Assembly (NCBI GenBank): GCA_001970955.1
Contig: MPUH01000015.1
Span: 108,576 to 172,575 of the forward strand
Length of the DNA: 64,000 nt
DNA from: Stentor coeruleus
Taxonomy: Eukaryota > Ciliophora > Heterotrichea > Heterotrichida > Stentoridae
Direction: 5' to 3'
In this document: positions 21,167 to 31,729 of the stretch, one piece after another
Position numbering within the stretch: the first letter of the stretch is position 1
How the letters are laid out: each line of letters begins with the position of its first letter
The notes under the pieces: generated by a model
The model's database searches: none
What the model was told of the DNA's origin: nothing
What the model saw: the letters and a program-made list of their open reading frames with translations, nothing else
Made by a program: the position numbers and the translations under genes

Positions 21167-23371
21167 ATGGAGTTTATGTCTAATTCTGCAAGAAATTCTT
21201 TTAAGCTACACCCAAGCATGACAATGAGTTCTACAATTTGTGAGTCTAACATCAACACAAATCAGTTAGTTTTTAATGAAACTTTGGTTGGTCCTTCTAG
21301 AAATGAGAAGTTTTCCTATAGGAGTAGAATAAGAACTGGATTGACTCCAAGGATTGAAAGAAGAGGACAAAGTTCAGATTATCAGGCTTGTGAGATTGAA
21401 ATAAGTAGTCCTAGGACAACAATTCCTTATAAAGATTATAAATCTCATACAGGATTACTTGATCTTGGTATGCATATAAGGAAACTTAGTGTTTCTCTTA
21501 AAAATGAAACAGGAGATAAATTGAATAAGTTTTTAAAACACAAAGAAGGAAAAAATAGTTGGAATAGTAAAGAAGGATTTACAGAATTACTTGATCCTCA
21601 TACACCTTTTCGTGATAGTTTCTTAATTATCCAAAAAAGTAAAATAAGTATTTTCGAAATGCAAGCTAGGCAAAAGAGAGAATGTAAAACTTCATTAAAA
21701 AGATCAGAAGTTATAGCTGATGCACCAATTGTGAATGAAATACCAAAAATTAAACGTAAAAATCCTCAGAAAGTTGAGAAAATCCATGTTAAAGATGCTA
21801 TAAGAGATAAAGATTGGATAAGTAGAGCCAAGCCTCAGATAAGTAAAAGCTTTAATATGCAGATAAGCAAAAGTAATGGTTTGGTTTTAGAGCTTCCTAC
21901 AGATAGTTTTTTTTACTACAAATACTATTTGGGTAAAGGTAACAATTCAAACCTAATAAAACAATGTTTAAGTACTAGATGGTGGTGGACAAGAGTAAAT
22001 GAAGATGAAATTTCAAACGCGAATTTAGTCTGGACCCAATGGAAAGACAAAAAAACCCTTGAATCTCTACCAAAACTCTTAATTTCTCATGAAATAGAAT
22101 CTAAGCTTTCTGTAACCATAACAACAAATGCCCGTTATCATTCACCTAAATCCCATTCACGTCCTAAATTAGTTGATATATCATCTTTAGGATACAATCT
22201 TATAACAAAATCCAAAAGTTTTATTTCACTAACACCATCTCAATACAAAAGTGCTGAAATGCGTATGCACAACAAAATCGAGCACAATTTCCATTTAGCG
22301 AATAAAAAAGCTTTATATTACAACATGAAAAGTTATTATGAAATAATAGGAGAAGATGTTTTTAATGTCCTTCCTGTAACTTTTCATGTAAAAGATTCCG
22401 AAGATCCAATTTTTGCTGATTTCGAAAACTGTTATAAAAGTTATGATGAACTTATAGATGAACAAGGAAGAAAACCTGCGAATATATGGATAGTTAAACC
22501 TGGGGAGAATTCTAATAGAGGAAATGGTATAAGTGTATGTGCGAATATTGAGCAAATAAAATGTGAATTAAAAAACAATCCTCATCCTATGACCGGTAAG
22601 CATACATTTATAATACAAAAATATATCGAAAGACCATTTTTAGTAAATAAAAGGAAATTTGATATTCGTTGTTTTAGTCTTATCACTTGTCTCAATGGGT
22701 GTCTTCAAGGTTATTTTTATAGCGAAGGGTATCTTCGAACAGCATCCAAAGCTTTTTCTCTTCAAGTCACAAACAAATTCATCCATCTTACAAATGATGC
22801 TGTACAAAAATACTCAGATGATTATGGGAAATTTGAAAATGGTAATAAAATGTCATATACTGATTTCCAACGTTATCTAGATAATCATTATGAACGTAAT
22901 GTTAATTTTATAGAAGAAATATTACCACATATGAAACATATTATTAAAAGGACTATTGAAGCTGTATTTCTTAAACTTGATCCAAATATTAGAGGGCATT
23001 CTTTTGAGATTTTTGGTTATGATTTTTTAATTGATGCTGATTTAAAACCATGGTTACTTGAAGTTAATACAAATCCTTGTTTAGAATTATCATCACCACA
23101 TTTAGCTAGGATTATTCCTAGTATGATTGAAAATGCTATGAGAATATCTTTAGATCCTGTATTTCAAGAACCTCCTTCACATTTTAAACATTTGGCTAGT
23201 CCGAATCCTAGTGATATTCCTGAAAATAAATTTGAATTGATTTTCCATTCGCTGAGTGATGGGGAAATGCTTAAAGAGAAATTGCAAAACCGCAGAGTTT
23301 TTGATGCTAAAGAGATTGAAGAACTATCTGAAGAAGCTGATGAACTACAAGAAGATGAGGATGATATATAA
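21167..23371 (+). CDS. Tubulin tyrosine ligase-like (TTLL) glutamylase/glycylase
   Basis: 734 aa. The first 240 residues are a poorly conserved basic extension. The TTL domain spans about 255-690. The ATP-binding stretch 'WIVKPGENSNRGNGI' (about 441) contains the nucleotide-binding Lys. 'IQKYIERPFLVNKRKFDIR' (about 485) and 'FIHLTNDAVQKYSDDYG' are signature segments. The metal-binding 'LEVNTNPCLE' near 628 has the Glu and Asn that hold Mg2+. TTLL enzymes add Glu or Gly side chains to tubulin tails on axonemal microtubules. The 'STRWWWTRV' and 'NLVWTQW' segments before the domain suggest the glycylase-type branch (TTLL3/8/10), but chain chemistry is not secure from sequence. An acidic tail ends the protein. 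Confidence 0.9.
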   Translation: MEFMSNSARNSFKLHPSMTMSSTICESNINTNQLVFNETLVGPSRNEKFSYRSRIRTGLTPRIERRGQSSDYQACEIEISSPRTTIPYKDYKSHTGLLDLGMHIRKLSVSLKNETGDKLNKFLKHKEGKNSWNSKEGFTELLDPHTPFRDSFLIIQKSKISIFEMQARQKRECKTSLKRSEVIADAPIVNEIPKIKRKNPQKVEKIHVKDAIRDKDWISRAKPQISKSFNMQISKSNGLVLELPTDSFFYYKYYLGKGNNSNLIKQCLSTRWWWTRVNEDEISNANLVWTQWKDKKTLESLPKLLISHEIESKLSVTITTNARYHSPKSHSRPKLVDISSLGYNLITKSKSFISLTPSQYKSAEMRMHNKIEHNFHLANKKALYYNMKSYYEIIGEDVFNVLPVTFHVKDSEDPIFADFENCYKSYDELIDEQGRKPANIWIVKPGENSNRGNGISVCANIEQIKCELKNNPHPMTGKHTFIIQKYIERPFLVNKRKFDIRCFSLITCLNGCLQGYFYSEGYLRTASKAFSLQVTNKFIHLTNDAVQKYSDDYGKFENGNKMSYTDFQRYLDNHYERNVNFIEEILPHMKHIIKRTIEAVFLKLDPNIRGHSFEIFGYDFLIDADLKPWLLEVNTNPCLELSSPHLARIIPSMIENAMRISLDPVFQEPPSHFKHLASPNPSDIPENKFELIFHSLSDGEMLKEKLQNRRVFDAKEIEELSEEADELQEDEDDI

Positions 23372-23437
23372 TATAAGCATAAATAAAAATAATAAAAGTT
23401 CTTTGGAGTAATTACTTATACTCATATATTAAACTAA

Positions 23438-25400
23438 TTATCTGCCTGCAGATTTAGAGAAAAGGTAAAATGCAAAGAACATAATACACAATAACAAAAA
23501 TAACCATATAGTGCAAATTGATACAATTAATGCCCATATATTGTAACAATCTAATTACAAATTACTATCATTGTTTGAAAACTCAAAATCTTTAAAAGAA
23601 AGCGCTGATCCAATAATTATCATAGTAAATTGTCCTAATGAAACTATTCCAACTACAATCCATATAAAAATTGTAAATCCAGACTTTCCTCTGGAACACC
23701 CAGCAAGATTGTACCAAATGAGTGAAAAAAAAGATAAGGTAATCCATGATATAAGCCATGATTTTAAATCTTTAATTGATTTACCATTGAGACATTCATG
23801 TGAGTTCTTTAAATATGTTATTCCAAGAAAACTCTATATAAAATTTACTTGAATTTCAAAGAAAACTAAGTGGAATATAGTAAATATAATAATAAATGAA
23901 GTGGAATATAGTAAATATAATAATAAATGAACCACTTAATCGAAATCTATAACTGTTAAAAAATCCACATTTTGAAAGAATTATACAGAATATTGTCGTT
24001 AGTATTAAAAATAAAATACAGATCCAGAATATTATGATAGCCATTGATATTGTCCATATTTTATTTGACCCTTAATAAAGTTTACGAGATTTGCATTCGG
24101 TACTATGGAAAGCTATGGATGATCCGACAAAAAGCCAGGATAACATAAATAGGACTGCAGAGATTAGAGTGATTTTTAAAAACTTTTCCATTGAAGTTAA
24201 CTCTCTCCAACTTCGGTAAATAAATCCAGTACTGAAAAAAGTCAAAGTTACTAATAAAAAACAAAAAACAGTCCATGCAATAAGCCAACCTCTACCTATT
24301 TTTTACCTAAGCATTTTACAATCTTCACCTGTGTTATTTAAGTAATAAATCCCTGCAACATCCTATGTAAATATTACAAAAGGGAAAAACAATATTAAAA
24401 AAATGCTAAATAAACCACAAGACCATCCAAGTTGAGGTTTTCTAACATTAAGAATACAACCTAAAATTCCTACTTTTCTCATGACAATTAACATAATAAT
24501 CAGTAATATTGAACCAATAATTATAACCCAAAAAATCAAAATACCCATACTCACAGCCCAAACTCCATATGAATCTTAATAAAACTTACTGTTTTTGCAA
24601 TTTGAGTCTATAAAAGTTATGCTAATTCCTACCCATAGCCAAGCAAATAAAAAAAATGTGATAACTATAGTCAGTACCTTCAAAATCCTTTCAAAAATAC
24701 TCAAATCTTTCCATTTTTCCTTAAAAAAACCGCTGCTAGCAATGCATAATAACGCGAAAAGGAAAGAAAATATTACCCAAATAAGCAACCATTTTCTAAA
24801 TGTTTTTTACTTTATCCCCATACAATCATCCCCAGTCTTGTTAATATAATAAGCTCCTGCAACATCCTGTTTAAGTTATACAAACGGGAAAAAAAATAAA
24901 ATAAAGCAAGCAGCAAATTTCAAAGAAAATTTAGTCGGCTTAGCTATTGAATAAAAAGTTCTGTTATGTGGAATGTTATATTCCAATGCTTGCCTTTCAA
25001 CAATTTGATTATAATCAGGAACTTGAGCATTTACTACTATAACTTCTTGAGGAGGATTTTGTACTACAGGATTCTCATTAGCATTATTGATTTCTCTTTC
25101 AGGTTTTCTTTCACTTAAATCATGAACTTGTCTATTAACTCCAGTATCATCAAGTTGTCTTTCTGATGAAATTCCAGATGCATTAATGTTTTTTTTCATT
25201 TGGATTTCTTCAATTAACTCAGCTAATTGGAAATTTTTCTTTAACTCTTGAGGATTGTTGACTTGAAATTCTCTTCGGCAAACTGGGCATTCCAATTTGT
25301 GATGGTCAATCATTGAAATTGCACATTCATAACAAAATGTATGCCCACATTCAAGTACTCGAGGATCATTGTATACATCTAGACAAATACTGCACTCCAT
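23438..25400 (-). CDS. RING-finger protein with three membrane repeats, eight 15-nt introns, frame broken by a 31-bp duplication
   Basis: An N-terminal C3HC4 RING (CSICLDVYNDPRVLECGHTF..CPVC, residues 3-43) predicts an E3 ligase. After a polar linker come three diverged repeats of about 140 aa with several membrane helices each. Repeat landmarks are 'FPF|DVAG.YY.N.TG.DC', a Trp-rich helix pair, and 'C K|N...W' before the last helix. Eight 15-nt introns restore the frame: 24867-24881, 24796-24810, 24575-24589, 24363-24377, 24292-24306, 24071-24085, 23834-23848 and 23552-23566. Removing them and one copy of the 31-bp duplication (23870-23931) leaves 1,812 nt, 603 aa ending TAA at 23438. As assembled, a TGA is met after the duplication. 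Localisation in an internal or plasma membrane is inferred. Confidence 0.78.
23870..23931 (-). repeat. Perfect 31-bp tandem duplication that shifts the reading frame
   Basis: 23870-23900 and 23901-23931 are identical. Because 31 is not a multiple of 3, the extra copy puts the RING/membrane protein out of frame and brings an in-frame TGA. With one copy, the third repeat reads through to the next intron. Either an assembly or sequencing duplication, or a real frameshift allele. Confidence 0.9.
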
Positions 25401-26231
25401 ATATAAAATAGATAAAGGAGATGATAATTGAAAAGAAAGGAAAAATTGTTTTAGGATGATGCAAAGATGATGTGTAAGAAAATTGTATGAGGAGAATTTC
25501 TAGTTTAGGGTTAATATTTTGGTAATATTATAAATGATGTAGTTTTATTGTAAATCATTTACTAATAAAATAGAATTTTGTAAATCAATGTGATTTTGAT
25601 TATAAGTTTATTGAAATTATGGTTTGGGTTTTGGTTTAATTAATGATAGCATACTAACGAAGCTGATAAACAATATAAGAGTAGTTTTTATTATGGAAAA
25701 CTATTCTGTATTACTTCCTATAAAATTGCATACTTTATATAATCTTCTCAAAGAGCTATAAAGGAAATTAAATTATTTAAGACCTTAACCAAGAAATCTT
25801 TTTAAAAAAATTCGACCTATAAAAGAAAAAAATTGCCAAAACCCACAAAGTTCCCAAATAAAAATTCTTAGAAACAGCATCTCATCTCATACAAAAGACA
25901 ATAAAAAAAGTACCAAAACCGAATAGAGGAACTTGAAAGCAAACTTATACAAATTCTAATCAAATGATTAAAAGCTTAATACTAAACATGATAATCAAAA
26001 AAAAAAATCCAAAAGAAGGAGTTTTTTTTTTCAGCCGAAAAATAATTAAGCGAAATATCTTATAATTCTTCCCATAAAGCATCTAAGTCATCTTTAATGA
26101 ATACTGAAACAAACAAGAAATAACTTCATCGAATAATTATCGAAATCAAAGAAAATAATTGTAAACTATGAATTATATGAATTTTGATTGTATTGATAAA
26201 GTAACTTATAATAAAAAATATAAATAGTTGA
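25401..26231. other. Divergent intergenic region
   Basis: 831 nt between divergent genes. It is G/T-rich for the first 250 bases, then A-rich with oligo(A) tracts and little G. Nothing coding or RNA-like is seen; both 5' promoters must lie here. Confidence 0.5.
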
Positions 26232-28682
26232 ATGCAGGAAAATGATAGTGAGTTAAATTCGATATTGAGAGAAGCTAGAGAAAACTACCAAAAAAGAATT
26301 GAAGACCTAAAGTCTTCATTAAACTCGATCTCTATTATGTCTCAAAACAAAAATCTCCATAACAACTTAGAAAAACACATGCTAACTAAAGCTAATTCAA
26401 GAAGTCCAGAAGGGCTAAAAAACTCTGTAAGATTCCATCCAAACATCCTTCCTTCCTCAAATGAAGTTCCTAAAAGCACTCGTTTACGGCCATCAAACTC
26501 TGAAGATTCAGGTTTAAAAAGTAAAATGCTTGCATTAAAATTAGAACAAGAATATATAAACAATAGCCAATTATTAGAAGAACTGAGGAATATGAATCAT
26601 AAAATAATGTCCCTTGAAGAAAACTTAGAAAGGTGGAAAAAAAGCTATCAAGAAGCTGAGGAAAATAATATTAGTCTTAGATCCCGCCTAAAAGATGCTA
26701 CAATGCAAATAAATAAACTAACAAGTGAGATCTCACGAATAAAAGATAAAAACAAGGCAATAAATATTAAAGATTTTGAGAACTTGAAAATGAGATACAA
26801 GCAGAAAATGACATTTGTTAAAGAGAAAATGGTAGGACAAGCTAATGAGAGACAAGCTTTAGTTAATGAGATAAGCCTTTTAAAGAAAAGAGAAAATGAT
26901 TTTAAACGAGTATGCGAAACACAAATAAGTGAAATCTGTGAAGAATACACAAGTAAAATCAAAACCCTTAAATCTCAACATAATGAAGCTATAACAAAAC
27001 TTAAAATGGAATATGAGACCAGAGCTGAAACTGAAAATTCTAAATATATTGAAGATATTAACTCACTAAATACATGTCTTAGTGATAGTGAAGCGAATCT
27101 TTTTCAATACAAAAAAAAACTTGAAGACTATGAAAAATATATGAATTTATCAAAAGAAAAAATCGAAGAATATGAGTTTTTAGTCCAAAGTGGTAATGAT
27201 AAACTTAATACCCTACTTCAAATTAAAGATTCTTTAGACCAAGCGCTTAGAGAAAAAGATTTACTAATAAACGGCCTGCATAGTACTTTACAAAAAGAAA
27301 GATTAGACTATGAAACTAAAATAAAAAATATAACTAATGATGCAAAATCATTAAAAATTAACCATAGCAAAATTATCGAAGAATATGAAATGCAAAATTC
27401 TACATATAAAAAAACACAGTCTGATCTTGAAAATAAATTAGAATCTGAAAGAAAAAAAACTATAAACCTTGAAAATAAATCAGCCTGTTTAGAAGAAGCA
27501 TATTCTGATCTTAAACATAATTATGATAATGTTTTATATAAATGCCAAATATTAGAAAGTCAGATTACTCAACAATCTAATGATTATCAAAAACAAATTG
27601 ATAAGGAAATGAGTATTTATAATGATCATATACAAGGTTTAGAAAATGAACTTAAAAGTTTTTATGCTGTAAATAATGCACAAGCTAAGGAACTTGATGA
27701 ACTTAAGAAATTGTTTGTTGAAATTGAAGCTAAACAGGATGAGGATATGAAAGCTGTTAAACAAAATCATGATGAAAATATTAGGGAAATAAAAAATATT
27801 GATAGATGTGAATATATGCAATTGACTGGTGTGTTAGAAAATACGAAAATACAGTTGGAAGAATGTGAAAATCAGCTTGGAGGGTATAGGAAAAAAGATT
27901 TTGAGTATGAAAAAGTTGTGAAAGCACTTGATAATGAGTTGAGAGAAAATGCTGAGATGAAAGCTTGGATTGGTAAATGGCGAAAAAATATGGGGGTGAT
28001 TAGAAAAAATAAAGATGATTTGAATTTACAAGTAAGGAAGGTCAGAGAAACTGTTGAATGTATCAAAACTTGCGTGAAAGAAGGTTTTGAGGACTATAAA
28101 AACTACCAATATAAATGCTTGTTATCATTTGGTAAAACATTTATGAAACATATAGAATCAATAAAACGAAGTCAAAGTCTACATATGCATCAATACTCTC
28201 AAGAAAACTCCAAAATATCCTATGAACTAGAAAAAGCTTATGAAAAAATATCCACACTAGAAAAATCACTCCAAAGCCCACGATTTAACTCAAAAAACAT
28301 CGAAGAAAACTCTACTCTTTTACAAACCCCAGAACATCAAGACATACAAAAACCCAACAATTTTTATATAACCTCCCTTTACCAGATTATTTCCCAAATA
28401 TCTTTTCTTGAAGGCTCAATTGAAGAAAGCTATAATAGTCTCTATCAACAAGTACAAGAAACTAAAATTTCAATACAACAAGATAAAGAAACCTTAGAAA
28501 AAGATAATAAAGATACAGCTGAACAAGCTAAAAAGTCAATTGAATACTATCGTGATCAATTCCAAAAGCTTGAAAATGAGAAAAACCTTGAAAGCCATAT
28601 ATCCCAACAAGAACTTTTTACTCTAGAACAACGTCTTAGCGAAGTTTTAGACTGCATTCGTAACGAAAGACTATCATTTTAA
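26232..28682 (+). CDS. Long coiled-coil protein
   Basis: 816 aa. Residues 1-95 are Ser/Asn-rich and probably unstructured. From about 95 to 690 and again from 730 to the end the sequence is continuous coiled coil (Glu/Lys/Gln/Asn heptads), broken near 690-720 by a Pro/Asn-rich hinge. No globular domain, membrane segment or targeting signal is seen. Size and layout resemble centrosomal or basal-body scaffold proteins, but coiled-coil similarity is not evidence of orthology. It converges on the RCC1-kinase gene with only 19 nt between the two stop codons. Confidence 0.75.
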   Translation: MQENDSELNSILREARENYQKRIEDLKSSLNSISIMSQNKNLHNNLEKHMLTKANSRSPEGLKNSVRFHPNILPSSNEVPKSTRLRPSNSEDSGLKSKMLALKLEQEYINNSQLLEELRNMNHKIMSLEENLERWKKSYQEAEENNISLRSRLKDATMQINKLTSEISRIKDKNKAINIKDFENLKMRYKQKMTFVKEKMVGQANERQALVNEISLLKKRENDFKRVCETQISEICEEYTSKIKTLKSQHNEAITKLKMEYETRAETENSKYIEDINSLNTCLSDSEANLFQYKKKLEDYEKYMNLSKEKIEEYEFLVQSGNDKLNTLLQIKDSLDQALREKDLLINGLHSTLQKERLDYETKIKNITNDAKSLKINHSKIIEEYEMQNSTYKKTQSDLENKLESERKKTINLENKSACLEEAYSDLKHNYDNVLYKCQILESQITQQSNDYQKQIDKEMSIYNDHIQGLENELKSFYAVNNAQAKELDELKKLFVEIEAKQDEDMKAVKQNHDENIREIKNIDRCEYMQLTGVLENTKIQLEECENQLGGYRKKDFEYEKVVKALDNELRENAEMKAWIGKWRKNMGVIRKNKDDLNLQVRKVRETVECIKTCVKEGFEDYKNYQYKCLLSFGKTFMKHIESIKRSQSLHMHQYSQENSKISYELEKAYEKISTLEKSLQSPRFNSKNIEENSTLLQTPEHQDIQKPNNFYITSLYQIISQISFLEGSIEESYNSLYQQVQETKISIQQDKETLEKDNKDTAEQAKKSIEYYRDQFQKLENEKNLESHISQQELFTLEQRLSEVLDCIRNERLSF

Positions 28683-28701
28683 TAATAAAATTAACCCTTC
28701 T

Positions 28702-30813
28702 CTAACTCACTGAGGACCTTTCTAAGAATTTGAGAAAATTCTCAAGTTCCCCAATTATCATCTGAAAATCAGGTCGGGCTTCAGGATTTCTATCCCAACA
28801 TTTCTGCATAAGTTTAATAAAAGGATCAGGACACCTCTTTGGAACCGGCGGCCTTAAATCATTTTTCACAACTTCTTGCGAAACTTGAATCCCAGTCAAA
28901 TCTCTAAAAGGGGGTTTTCTAGTAGCGATTTCCCATAAGATTATCCCAAAACTATAAACATCAGCTTTTTCTGTATACTCCTCTCCTTGTATAACCTCAG
29001 GTGCCATCCATTGATAAGTGCCAATTTTATTAGTCATTAATTCAGCTTTTGACCTTGTCCATCCAAAGTCAGCAATTTTAGCATTCATAGAATCATCTAA
29101 TAAAATATTCAAAGATTTCAAATCCAAATGAAGAACCGGGACTGGGAAATTGTGTAAATAATTAACACCTTTAGCAATATCTAATGATATTTTGCATCTT
29201 AAATACCATGGTAAAGGTGTACTATGATTACGAAGTATATCCCATAATGAACCATTACCACAATATTCTAATATAAGACAAATATTTGGTTGTATTGTAC
29301 ATGCACCCATAAATAAGATGATGTTTGGATGTCGAATTGTTAACATAGTTTGACATTCTTGGATGAAATCATTGTATCGATCAGCTGAAGCTTCAGGTTT
29401 CATTTTTTTAATAGCCACAGTTGTTCCTCGCCATTTACCTTTGAATACTATACCATAACCACCACGGCCTATAGGCTCAGGATCAAGGGCTAGTTCTGAG
29501 TAATCAATTTCAAAACATGGAATTATTTCTTTAGTGTTTTTTGCAAGTTTGACTGGATCTTTTTCTAAATAATAATTTGATGACCCTCGCTTGTGCTCGG
29601 GACGGGATTTTTTTTTCATTTCTTCAATATATAATTTTAGTTTCTGGATTTCTAAACTATGCGCACAATTATCTGCTAAAGAACATGATATAGTTTTTGG
29701 GGTATTTTGAGATAAAATTACTGTATGATAACCTCCACAAGCAATTTGAATCACTTGAGATTTGTCGTAATTTCTTAAACTTGTTGGGATTAAACTTTCT
29801 TTAACTTCACCACATTGACCATATTCTCCAGTACCTAAAACTAATATTTTATTATCTGTTGATAATATAACAGCATGTTTTGTCCCACATGATATAAGTT
29901 TAGGATTTTTTTCACATAAAATTCTTATTGGGTCTTTTGAATTTTTACCTATACCTTCACCCCATGCATATAAATTTCCTTTATTAATACATAGAGTATA
30001 GTTTAGACCTAGACCAACATCTTCGACTGTATAATTAGTTGGAGAATTCCCATCAAGTTCTTGTTGTTGGGTGTTAAAAATTATTTGTGTTGGCTCTGGG
30101 TATAATAATTTAGCTTTTCCCCATATATAAAGATACCCTTGGATTATAGCCGCTGAATGACTCAAGCCAGCTTTGATTTTATCAATTTTCCCTAATCCTT
30201 CAAGTGATTTGATGTATGTGAATTTCATAACATTTTCTGTTACCCCAAGGCCTAAAGCATAATTATTCCCATGACCACATGAGAGGATTTTATTTTTGTC
30301 TGTTAAAACTAATGTATGAAGTCCACCACATGCTGCTTGAACTACCCTTTCTCCTTTTTCTAATAAAATCCCTTGATATTGTATCTGTCTACTACTTATA
30401 CTTTCTATTAAAGTTGGAGTATTTCTACTATTTGTATCTCCCAAACCTAATTGTCCTTTTATATTAAGTCCCCATGAATAAATTTCTCCTTCATTTGTTA
30501 ATGCTAGTGTATGTTCTGATCCACAATATACTGATTCAATTTTTTTTAGTTGAAGACATGATACAAGACTTGGAGATGATATTGGAAATGAATGACCAAG
30601 ACCTAATTGACCAAATGTATTTTTACCAAATGTGTAAAGTTTTTGACTTTCTGTTAAGAGAATTGTATGCCCGTCACCAGCTGATATTTGTGTTATTGGC
30701 TCGGGTATAGAGATTATGATAGGGGATAAAGAAAAGGTTTGACAAGGTTGTCCTAGTTGTCCGTAATGCCCATAACCAAATGATGAACATACACAATTTT
30801 TTGGAGATGACAT
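28702..30813 (-). CDS. RCC1-repeat / TKL-type protein kinase fusion
   Basis: 703 aa. Residues 1-375 hold about seven RCC1-like blades (recurring 'HT..LT....Y.WG.N..GQLGLG'). A short Lys-rich linker follows. A complete kinase domain spans about 432-700: glycine loop GRGGYGIVFKG, catalytic Lys in VAIKK (about 467), HLDLKSLN catalytic loop (about 562), DFGW (about 581), MAPEV and a Trp-containing subdomain IX. HLDLKSLN and 'GTYQWMAPEV' place it with tyrosine-kinase-like (TKL/Raf-MLK) kinases, so Ser/Thr activity is expected. RCC1 propellers bind proteins or chromatin and often act as exchange or scaffolding modules. RCC1-TKL fusions are known in amoebae and ciliates. Its start lies 14 bp from the EF-hand gene. 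Confidence 0.9.
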   Translation of the reverse strand: MSSPKNCVCSSFGYGHYGQLGQPCQTFSLSPIIISIPEPITQISAGDGHTILLTESQKLYTFGKNTFGQLGLGHSFPISSPSLVSCLQLKKIESVYCGSEHTLALTNEGEIYSWGLNIKGQLGLGDTNSRNTPTLIESISSRQIQYQGILLEKGERVVQAACGGLHTLVLTDKNKILSCGHGNNYALGLGVTENVMKFTYIKSLEGLGKIDKIKAGLSHSAAIIQGYLYIWGKAKLLYPEPTQIIFNTQQQELDGNSPTNYTVEDVGLGLNYTLCINKGNLYAWGEGIGKNSKDPIRILCEKNPKLISCGTKHAVILSTDNKILVLGTGEYGQCGEVKESLIPTSLRNYDKSQVIQIACGGYHTVILSQNTPKTISCSLADNCAHSLEIQKLKLYIEEMKKKSRPEHKRGSSNYYLEKDPVKLAKNTKEIIPCFEIDYSELALDPEPIGRGGYGIVFKGKWRGTTVAIKKMKPEASADRYNDFIQECQTMLTIRHPNIILFMGACTIQPNICLILEYCGNGSLWDILRNHSTPLPWYLRCKISLDIAKGVNYLHNFPVPVLHLDLKSLNILLDDSMNAKIADFGWTRSKAELMTNKIGTYQWMAPEVIQGEEYTEKADVYSFGIILWEIATRKPPFRDLTGIQVSQEVVKNDLRPPVPKRCPDPFIKLMQKCWDRNPEARPDFQMIIGELENFLKFLERSSVS

Positions 30814-30827
30814 GGATAATAATAATC
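30814..30827. promoter_or_regulatory. 14-bp gap between divergent start codons
   Basis: The RCC1-kinase starts at 30813 (minus) and the EF-hand protein at 30828 (plus). Such a gap leaves almost no 5' untranslated DNA, so promoter elements must overlap coding sequence or the leaders must be extremely short. Confidence 0.45.
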
Positions 30828-31394
30828 ATGGAATGCTTTAAATTCCGCCTTTCAGAGTATCAAAAAGAAGAGCTTAAATTTGTATTCGACTTATTCGGGC
30901 CTAAAAGCGGGAAAATCACAATAGAATCAGCAAGGAATTTACTTATGAAGCTAGAAGAAACAAGTGAAAGGCAACAATTTTTAACAAATCCTATAAACAT
31001 GACATCAAACTATGAGCCTAACTCTCCAGAATCCCCACAAAATACAAGAATCACCCCATTTCTTAATATAAAATCAATATCATGCTTTCCAACTGGCATT
31101 ACTGAATGCACATTTGATGAATTTGCAAACATCTATGAAGAATTAATGTCTGAAAAAGCTCTTGATGATATGCTTCTAAATGTTTTCGCTCTATTTGATA
31201 TAAAAAAGACTGGGTTAATTGATAGTAAAGATTTACAAAAAGTTGCAGAAATACTAGGAGAAAGTATACAAAATGAAGAAGAGTCGAAAAGATTGCTTAT
31301 GGCTATAAACCCAGAATATCAAAATGGTATTACATTCAAAGAGTTTAAAGAGTTTTTTATAAATGATATAAAAAATGATGAGAATAAAAGTTAA
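30828..31394 (+). CDS. EF-hand protein (centrin/calmodulin-like)
   Basis: 188 aa from ATG 30828. An upstream in-frame Met at 30780 would overlap the kinase gene, so I chose the later start. Residues 5-40 are a degenerate first EF-hand ('LSEYQKEELKFVFDLFG..SGKI') similar to the opening of centrins. A second pair lies at about 112-180: 'FALFDIKKTGLIDSKDLQ' and 'INPEYQNGITFKEFKEFF'. Several Ca2+-ligating positions are non-acidic (Lys, Thr, Tyr), so Ca2+ binding may be weak. A 45-residue Ser/Pro/Asn-rich insert separates the halves. Centrin-like contractile or basal-body proteins are numerous in Stentor. Confidence 0.72.
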   Translation: MECFKFRLSEYQKEELKFVFDLFGPKSGKITIESARNLLMKLEETSERQQFLTNPINMTSNYEPNSPESPQNTRITPFLNIKSISCFPTGITECTFDEFANIYEELMSEKALDDMLLNVFALFDIKKTGLIDSKDLQKVAEILGESIQNEEESKRLLMAINPEYQNGITFKEFKEFFINDIKNDENKS

Positions 31395-31729
31395 GTTAGG
31401 AATTTTGAATAGGATAATAGATTGAAAAAAAAATCTAAAGGAGAAGAAGGGTTTATGTTAAAAGGTTTTTTGATAAAGAAGGTCACAGATAGAATTTTAA
31501 AAAAAAAAATGCTGAATATGTTTATGTTAAGTTAAAAATGTTTGGATTTTTAGTAATATTAAGGTAAAGCTTATATAATTTTTATTTTTTTAATTGTCTA
31601 GAAAGGGTTTAAAATGTTAATTTGTGTTAAATATTTTATTTCGGGATAGAGATAAATCATGCATCTTACAACCAACCTAAAATCATTCAAAATTTTCACA
31701 AGCACCATGTGATTATTTTTATCAATAAA
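31395..31729. other. Intergenic spacer
   Basis: 335 nt of AT-rich DNA with a run of A at about 31499-31509. Nothing recognisable. Confidence 0.45.

Noticed and set aside
23571-23852. Plus-strand 93-codon frame
   Set aside because: Antisense shadow of the third membrane repeat of the minus-strand RING gene.
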